A stretch of 37,463 bases of DNA, taken from assembly GCF_029255545.1 (NCBI RefSeq), contig NZ_JANLJJ010000025.1, positions 1 through 37,463 on the forward strand, given 5' to 3'. Positions 33,955-37,463 of this stretch are shown here, in pieces. Both the position numbers and the translations under genes were made by a program. The number at the start of each line of letters is the position of its first letter. The first letter of the stretch is position 1. The notes below the pieces were generated by a model. That model was not told the origin of the DNA and made no database searches. It saw only the letters and a program-made list of their open reading frames with translations. The stretch is from Ferrovibrio sp. GTDB taxonomy: Bacteria; Pseudomonadota; Alphaproteobacteria; Ferrovibrionales; Ferrovibrionaceae.

Positions 33955-34036
33955 TCCGTCAAGCGCGATTCGCCGCTTTACGCGGGTCGGGCCGGCCGCT
34001 TTACTGGCAGGATCTTTCCGTCACAGGGAGCCTGCC

Positions 34037-34306
34037 ATGGCCCGCCCGACCCGCTTTGTTCTTGCCCTGATCCTGCCTCTGGCGCTGATCGCCTGCGGCC
34101 CGCCCTCGACCGATGAGGCTTTGCACAAAGCCGAGAAGGCGGCTACCAAGGCCGAACTGGAAAAGGCGTTGGGCCGGCCGAGCGAAATCCAGAAGCTGGG
34201 GCCGATCGAGCAGTGGAGCTATAAGACCAGCGATGGTTCGGTCACCTTCGTGATCGCCGGCGACAAGGTCACGCTCGCTTCGGGTGGCACGACGAAGAAA
34301 AACTAA
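34037..34306 (+). CDS. Small lipoprotein
   Basis: An 89-aa predicted lipoprotein. The N-terminus is basic (MARPTRF), then a hydrophobic run and a lipobox LALIACG with the lipid-anchored Cys20. The mature part is short and polar: a helix rich in Lys, Ala and Glu (EALHKAEKAATKAELEKALG), then a small beta-like segment WSYKTSDGSVTFVIAGDKVTLASG, reminiscent of SmpA/BamE-like folds but too short to assign. CAGGGAG lies about 8 nt before the ATG. Its stop codon overlaps that of the convergent YggS-family gene by 3 nt. Role unknown. Confidence 0.75.
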   Translation: MARPTRFVLALILPLALIACGPPSTDEALHKAEKAATKAELEKALGRPSEIQKLGPIEQWSYKTSDGSVTFVIAGDKVTLASGGTTKKN

Positions 34307-35010
34307 GCCGCTGGCGGATAGCTGCGGCCGCCGAAGATGGCGCTGCCGACCCGCACATGGGTGGCGCCCAGCATCACCGCCGTATCGAAATCGCCGCTCA
34401 TGCCCATGCTGAGTTGATTCAGGCCGTTGCGTTTCGCGATCTTGCTCAAAAGCGCGAAATGCGGTGCCGGTTCTTGTTCGGCCGGCGGAACGCACATCAG
34501 GCCCACCACCGGCAAATCCAGCGCGCGGCAGGCTGCAATGAAGGCATCGGCTTCCTGCGGCGCGCAACCGGCCTTCTGCGGTTCCTCGCCGGTATTCACC
34601 TGTATGAAGCAAGGCAGGCGACGGCCGCTTTTGCTGAATTCCCTGGCCAGTTCCTGCGCCAGGCTGACGCGGTCCAGCGTATGAATCACGTCGAAATGGA
34701 CAACGGCCTGTTTCACCTTGTTGGTCTGCAGCGGGCCGATCAGGTGCAGTACCAGGTCGGGATGCGTTTCCCGCAGGGCGGGATATTTCGCCATGCCTTC
34801 CTGCACGCGGTTCTCGCCGAAATGGCGCTGGCCGGCGGCCATGGCCTCGGCTACCGCTTCGGCCGGGAAGGTCTTGGCCACGGCGATCAGGGTCACGCTG
34901 GCCGGATCGCGACCGGCCTCAGCCGCGGCTTCGGCGATCTGTCGGTGCACGGCGGCGAGGCGGTCTGAGATGGAGGCTTCGGGTGAGGCTTCCGGCGGGG
35001 ATACGGTCAT
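34303..35010 (-). CDS. YggS-family pyridoxal phosphate-binding protein
   Basis: Pyridoxal phosphate homeostasis protein (PROSC/YBL036C family) that holds PLP and buffers its level; no catalytic reaction is established. The 235-aa protein has the PLP-Lys46 in LIAVAKTFPAEAVAEA, FGENRVQEGMAKYP, LHLIGPLQTNKVKQAV, FIQVNTGEEPQKAG and LSMGMSGDFDTAVMLGATHVRVGSAIFG. The start at 35010 gives the usual length. The frame upstream runs into the divergent ThiE-like gene and lacks similarity. Starts of the two divergent genes are 14 nt apart, so their promoters overlap or lie within the neighbouring gene. Confidence 0.92.
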   Translation of the reverse strand: MTVSPPEASPEASISDRLAAVHRQIAEAAAEAGRDPASVTLIAVAKTFPAEAVAEAMAAGQRHFGENRVQEGMAKYPALRETHPDLVLHLIGPLQTNKVKQAVVHFDVIHTLDRVSLAQELAREFSKSGRRLPCFIQVNTGEEPQKAGCAPQEADAFIAACRALDLPVVGLMCVPPAEQEPAPHFALLSKIAKRNGLNQLSMGMSGDFDTAVMLGATHVRVGSAIFGGRSYPPAA

Positions 35011-35024
35011 GGCACGCTGCGGCA

Positions 35025-35633
35025 ATGGAAAAGCATCGCCGCACGCTAGCAATCCGTGCCGCCGGGCGAAAGCCCCGCCCCTTGCCGGAGCGTATCCTGC
35101 TGACCGATGCGCGGCGGCTGGCCGATCCACTTCCCTTCATGCGCCGCCTGCCGCCGGGCAGCGCGGTGATCCTGCGGCATTACGAATGGCCCTCCGCGCG
35201 GCGTCTGGCGCTGGCGCTGGAGATGAAGGCGTTATGCCGGCAGCGCGGCCTGCTGCTGCTGGTGGCCGGCGATGCACATCTGGCGTTGGCGACCGGCGCC
35301 GACGGTTTGCATCTGCCGCAGGGCCTGCTGCCAAGGGCGGCCGGGATGCGGCGCCATTTTGCCCTGGTGACGGCGGCGGCCCATGATGCGGGCGCGCTGG
35401 TCCGGGCGGCGCAGGCGGGTGCCGATGCGGCGCTGGTTTCGCCGGTCTTTGCCACCGCCAGCCATCCTGGTGCGCAGGGGCTGGGCATATTGCGGTTTGC
35501 CGCGCTGGCCGATCGGGCAAGGCGGCTTGGCCTGGGTGTCTATGCGCTGGGCGGCATCGATGCCGCCGCCGCGCGACGCCTGATCGCCGTGCCGAAAAGC
35601 GGCATTGCCGGCATCGGCGGGATCACGACATAA
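35025..35633 (+). CDS. TenI/ThiE-like thiamine phosphate synthase family protein
   Basis: A TIM-barrel protein of 202 aa related to thiamine phosphate synthase. The C-terminal half is typical: GADAALVSPVFATASHPGAQGLG and VYALGGIDAAAARRLI, the phosphate-binding end. The N-terminal half is shortened: the usual Q-x-R-x-K substrate motif is not visible, and the family NDR-type loop appears as VAGDAHLALATGADGLHLPQG. True ThiE activity is therefore doubtful, and a TenI-like or other phosphate-binding role is possible. The ATG at 35025 was chosen because the reading frame before it extends into the YggS-family start region. It ends at a hairpin that serves the convergent putative porin gene. Confidence 0.78.
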   Translation: MEKHRRTLAIRAAGRKPRPLPERILLTDARRLADPLPFMRRLPPGSAVILRHYEWPSARRLALALEMKALCRQRGLLLLVAGDAHLALATGADGLHLPQGLLPRAAGMRRHFALVTAAAHDAGALVRAAQAGADAALVSPVFATASHPGAQGLGILRFAALADRARRLGLGVYALGGIDAAAARRLIAVPKSGIAGIGGITT

Positions 35634-35664
35634 AAAACCGCCGCCATCCCGAGGATGGCGGCGG
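35632..35664 (-). terminator. Terminator of the TorF-family putative porin gene
   Basis: A perfect 12-bp stem (35638-35649 with 35653-35664) has a 3-nt CGA loop. On the minus strand it is followed by six Ts (35632-35637), so it ends transcription of the gene at 35693-36457. On the plus strand it lacks a T-run. Confidence 0.88.
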
Positions 35665-35692
35665 CGGGTAAAGCCGTCCGGTCCGGATCGGA

Positions 35693-36457
35693 TCAGAACG
35701 TGTAAGCGTAGCTGAGCGAAAGAACCGCCGCCGGGCCGCAGTTGGAGCCGCCCGCGCAGTGGGTCTTCTTCAGGTCGCTGTCGACATACTGCACACCGGC
35801 GGTGAAGCCCCAGTAGGAGGCGAACAGACCGATGTTCCAGTCGAGATACTTGTCGTCGGTATTGCCGGCGCCGAAGAAATTCTCCGGCTTGTCGATCGAC
35901 TGCTGGCCGATATTGGCAACGATCTTCGGCTGGAACTCGGTGACCGGGATCGGCACGGCGATGCCGGCGGTCAGGTAGGTGGCGTCACCCGAGTCGAGCT
36001 GGAAGTTCGGGCTGTAGTAGACGCCGGCGCTGGGGATGGCGAAGCCGAAATCATAGGCCGCGGTCAGTTTGGCTTCGGTGAAGTTGTAGGTCTCGGTACC
36101 GGCAGGCTGATCCAGGTAGGTGTAGCGGATCAGGCCGGCATCGAAGCTCAGCTTGTCGAAGGTGGCGCGGAAGCCGCCGACCAGATCGATTTCGGCGCTG
36201 ACGCTGTTGTTGAAATCAACGTTGCTGCCCCAGAAGCCGAGGTAGCCGGTGTAGGTGTCGTTGATCTTGAACGCGCCTTCGCCGCCGAGCTGGAAGGCCG
36301 GGTGACCGTCGGTCTGGCTGATGCCGCGGAAATAATATTCCGACACGACCGCCGGGGTCAGGGTCAGGCTGAGGCGGTCCTCATCGGCCGCCATGGCCGG
36401 GGCAGTGGCCGAAAGGGCCAGGGCCGCAAAGGCGGCGCGCATAACAAACTTCTTCAT
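35693..36457 (-). CDS. TorF-family outer-membrane putative porin
   Basis: Predicted outer-membrane beta-barrel of 254 aa. A signal peptide (MKKFVMRAAFAALALSATAPAMA) ends at a likely Ala-x-Ala site before ADEDRLS. The mature protein alternates aromatic beta-strands with turns (VVSEYYFRGISQTDGHPAFQLGGEG, YTGYLGFWGSNVDF, SAGVYYSPNF, WGFTAGVQYVDSD) and ends in aromatic YAYTF, the C-terminal Phe of barrel proteins. This pattern is the TorF (Gcw_chp) family. Two late cysteines (THCAGGSNC) are unusual for a porin and may form a loop disulphide. The ATG at 36457 has GGAGGG about 7 nt upstream. Transported solute unknown. Confidence 0.85.
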   Translation of the reverse strand: MKKFVMRAAFAALALSATAPAMAADEDRLSLTLTPAVVSEYYFRGISQTDGHPAFQLGGEGAFKINDTYTGYLGFWGSNVDFNNSVSAEIDLVGGFRATFDKLSFDAGLIRYTYLDQPAGTETYNFTEAKLTAAYDFGFAIPSAGVYYSPNFQLDSGDATYLTAGIAVPIPVTEFQPKIVANIGQQSIDKPENFFGAGNTDDKYLDWNIGLFASYWGFTAGVQYVDSDLKKTHCAGGSNCGPAAVLSLSYAYTF

Positions 36458-36522
36458 AGGAACTTCCCTCCGAGATCCAATATTCGAAACCCAGAGCGAC
36501 AATAAGCAGACAAGTTCCTATG
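36455..36522 (-). promoter_or_regulatory. 11-bp inverted repeat spanning the putative porin start codon
   Basis: CATAGGAACTT (36455-36465) and AAGTTCCTATG (36512-36522) are perfect inverted repeats. In the minus-strand transcript the 5' leader would contain CAUAGGAACUU and the start region AAGUUCCUAUG, so an 11-bp stem could enclose the AUG itself. The Shine-Dalgarno GGAGGG lies just before the pairing arm. Such a fold could block initiation. Whether the transcript begins upstream of 36522 is not known. Confidence 0.6.
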
Positions 36523-36545
36523 CCACAAACGCTTCTCGGTTAAAA

Positions 36546-36557
36546 TGACATTTGTCA
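36546..36557. promoter_or_regulatory. TGACA-TT-TGTCA palindrome in the divergent control region
   Basis: A dyad with 5-bp arms and a 2-nt centre lies between the TorF-family gene and the enoyl-CoA hydratase-family gene. On the minus strand it supplies a TTGACA -35-like hexamer, but no good -10 follows. It could be an operator. Confidence 0.35.
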
Positions 36558-36664
36558 ATTGCAACTGTGGCTCTTTGGTTACAGTCCTGCATAGAACTAA
36601 TCACGCTGAACAAAATCTGGGCAAAATGAGGCGGGATTTGTTTATTTCCACTGGGCAAAAACAA

Positions 36665-36695
36665 GGCGGAAACTGCCTATTTCTGCCGTTTTTTT
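36665..36695 (+). promoter_or_regulatory. Terminator-like hairpin immediately before the final gene
   Basis: GGCGGAAA (36665-36672) pairs with TTTCTGCC (36680-36687), one G-U pair, 7-nt loop, followed by GTTTTTTT. No plus-strand gene precedes it since 35633, and the ATG of the next gene is 17 nt after the T-run. CTGGGCAAAA occurs just before it at 36617-36626 and 36651-36660. It may act as an attenuator; alternatively it is a chance terminator-like fold. Confidence 0.5.
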
Positions 36696-36711
36696 GGAAG
36701 GCTAACCACGT

Positions 36712-37463
36712 ATGAGCGAGAATACCCCGTTAATTCTAGTCGAAACCCCGGCTGATTCGGGTGGCGCCATCCGGGTGATCCGGCTGAATTTTCCGGCCAA
36801 GCGCAATGCCCTGTCGCTGGAGCTGCGCGCCGAACTGATCGCGGCCATGGATGCCGCGATGACTGACGGGGCGGTGCGCGCCATCGTGCTGACCGGCAGC
36901 GGCGGAGCCTTCTGCGCCGGCGGCGACATCTCTTCGATGCAGAATGTCGGCGGCGTCGCCGGACGGCAGCGGCTGGCCAACCTGCATCGCCTGGTGCGGC
37001 TGTTGCTGGCCGGGCCAAAACCTGTGATCGCCGCCGTCGAAGGCTATGCCTATGGCGCTGGCATGTCGCTGGCCCTGCTCTGTGACCAGATAGTGGCGGC
37101 GAGTGATGCCAAATTCTGTTGTTCCTTTGGCAAGGTCGGCCTGATGCCCGACATGGCCGCCCTGTGGACGGTGCCCCAGCGGGTCGATACCGGCTGGACC
37201 AAACGGCTGCTGATGCTGGCCGAGGAGATCGATGGCGAGACGGCCGGTCGCATCGGCCTGGCCGACCAGGTGGTGGCGCCCGGCGCTGCCCTGCCGGCGG
37301 CACTGACACTGGCCGGGCGGTTCGCCGTGCAGGCGCCGCTGCCGATGGCCTTCACCAAGGCCGCCCTGGCACGCGGGCCACAGTCGTTGGAAGCTCTGCT
37401 GGCGCTGGAGGCCGACGGTCAGGCCTTGCTGTTCAACAGCGAGGATTTCGCCGAAGGGCGCGA
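36712..37463 (+). CDS. Enoyl-CoA hydratase/isomerase family protein (5' part, runs off window)
   Basis: Crotonase-fold enzyme acting on enoyl-CoA thioesters. The first 250 codons are visible. The oxyanion-hole motif is GGAFCAGGDISSM near residue 63, and the second one is GYAYGAGMSLALLCD near 109. At the place of the first catalytic Glu of true enoyl-CoA hydratases the sequence reads SFGKVGLMPDMAALW, with Gly instead and an acidic Asp in PD. That pattern is typical of PaaG-like isomerases, so isomerase activity is more likely than hydration; this is inference. Start ATG at 36712 follows a GGAAGG ribosome-binding site 11 nt away. The C-terminus is beyond the window. Confidence 0.85.
   Translation, partial: MSENTPLILVETPADSGGAIRVIRLNFPAKRNALSLELRAELIAAMDAAMTDGAVRAIVLTGSGGAFCAGGDISSMQNVGGVAGRQRLANLHRLVRLLLAGPKPVIAAVEGYAYGAGMSLALLCDQIVAASDAKFCCSFGKVGLMPDMAALWTVPQRVDTGWTKRLLMLAEEIDGETAGRIGLADQVVAPGAALPAALTLAGRFAVQAPLPMAFTKAALARGPQSLEALLALEADGQALLFNSEDFAEGR

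Noticed and set aside
1-37463. Mobile elements, CRISPR arrays, tRNA or rRNA genes
   Set aside because: I saw no transposase or integrase motifs, no regular short spaced repeats and no tRNA-like cloverleaf with a T-loop on either strand by eye; a tRNA or CRISPR search program would be decisive.

Overview
The window is a GC-rich, gene-dense stretch of what looks like an alphaproteobacterial chromosome. The evidence is the peptidyl-prolyl isomerase-argJ pair, an OlsB ornithine-lipid acyltransferase, an apparent serC leader RNA ahead of serC, a PAS_5 protein, a TorF-family outer-membrane protein and soluble PAS-type chemoreceptor genes. A Rhodospirillales-like host is my best guess, from protein style only. 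There are no rRNA or tRNA genes, transposases, integrases or CRISPR arrays, so this appears to be ordinary core/near-core chromosome. The interest lies mainly in regulatory DNA and a few unusual genes.

Layout. 1-4.8 kb (minus): 5' part of argJ, a secreted parvulin-type isomerase, a large patatin-like lipase and an HSL-type alpha/beta hydrolase. 4.9-7.8 kb (plus): ribA with a degenerate N-terminal domain, an unknown Ala/Gln-rich protein behind a very good sigma-54 promoter with an upstream dyad, and a YkuD L,D-transpeptidase-like protein. 8-12.3 kb (plus): nitronate monooxygenase, propionyl-CoA synthetase and an AmpG-like permease. 12.4-16.6 kb (plus): olsB behind three 11-bp-phased PHO-box-like repeats, then two acyl-CoA ligases. 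16.6-20.3 kb: a thioredoxin-reductase-like ferredoxin-NADP reductase, a PPOX-class flavoprotein, a PAS_5 protein and an MDR oxidoreductase.

20.5-22.9 kb (plus): a soluble chemoreceptor with two PAS domains sharing a perfect 264-bp duplication, overlapping cheW. 22.9-25.1 kb (minus): comM/YifB and a cytochrome b561. 25.2-26.7 kb (plus): a yybP-ykoY-type manganese riboswitch ahead of a GDT1-family Mn exporter, then an unknown helical protein. 26.7-30.8 kb (minus): response regulator, histidine kinase and an LtaS-like transferase in one probable operon, resembling pmrCAB in layout. 31.1-34 kb (plus): serC leader, serC, a strong intergenic terminator, serA. 34-37.5 kb: a small lipoprotein, a YggS-family protein divergent from a TenI/ThiE-like protein, a TorF-family putative porin whose start codon lies in one arm of an 11-bp inverted repeat, and the 5' part of an enoyl-CoA hydratase-family gene behind a terminator-like hairpin.

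Common themes are envelope lipids (olsB, LtaS-like enzyme, lipases), acyl-CoA activation (three ligases plus an enoyl-CoA hydratase homologue), chemotaxis, and serine synthesis. I see no wholly new multi-gene system. The best leads are the sigma-54-linked unknown gene, the PHO-box/olsB arrangement, the perfect PAS duplication and the inverted repeat over the putative porin start codon.
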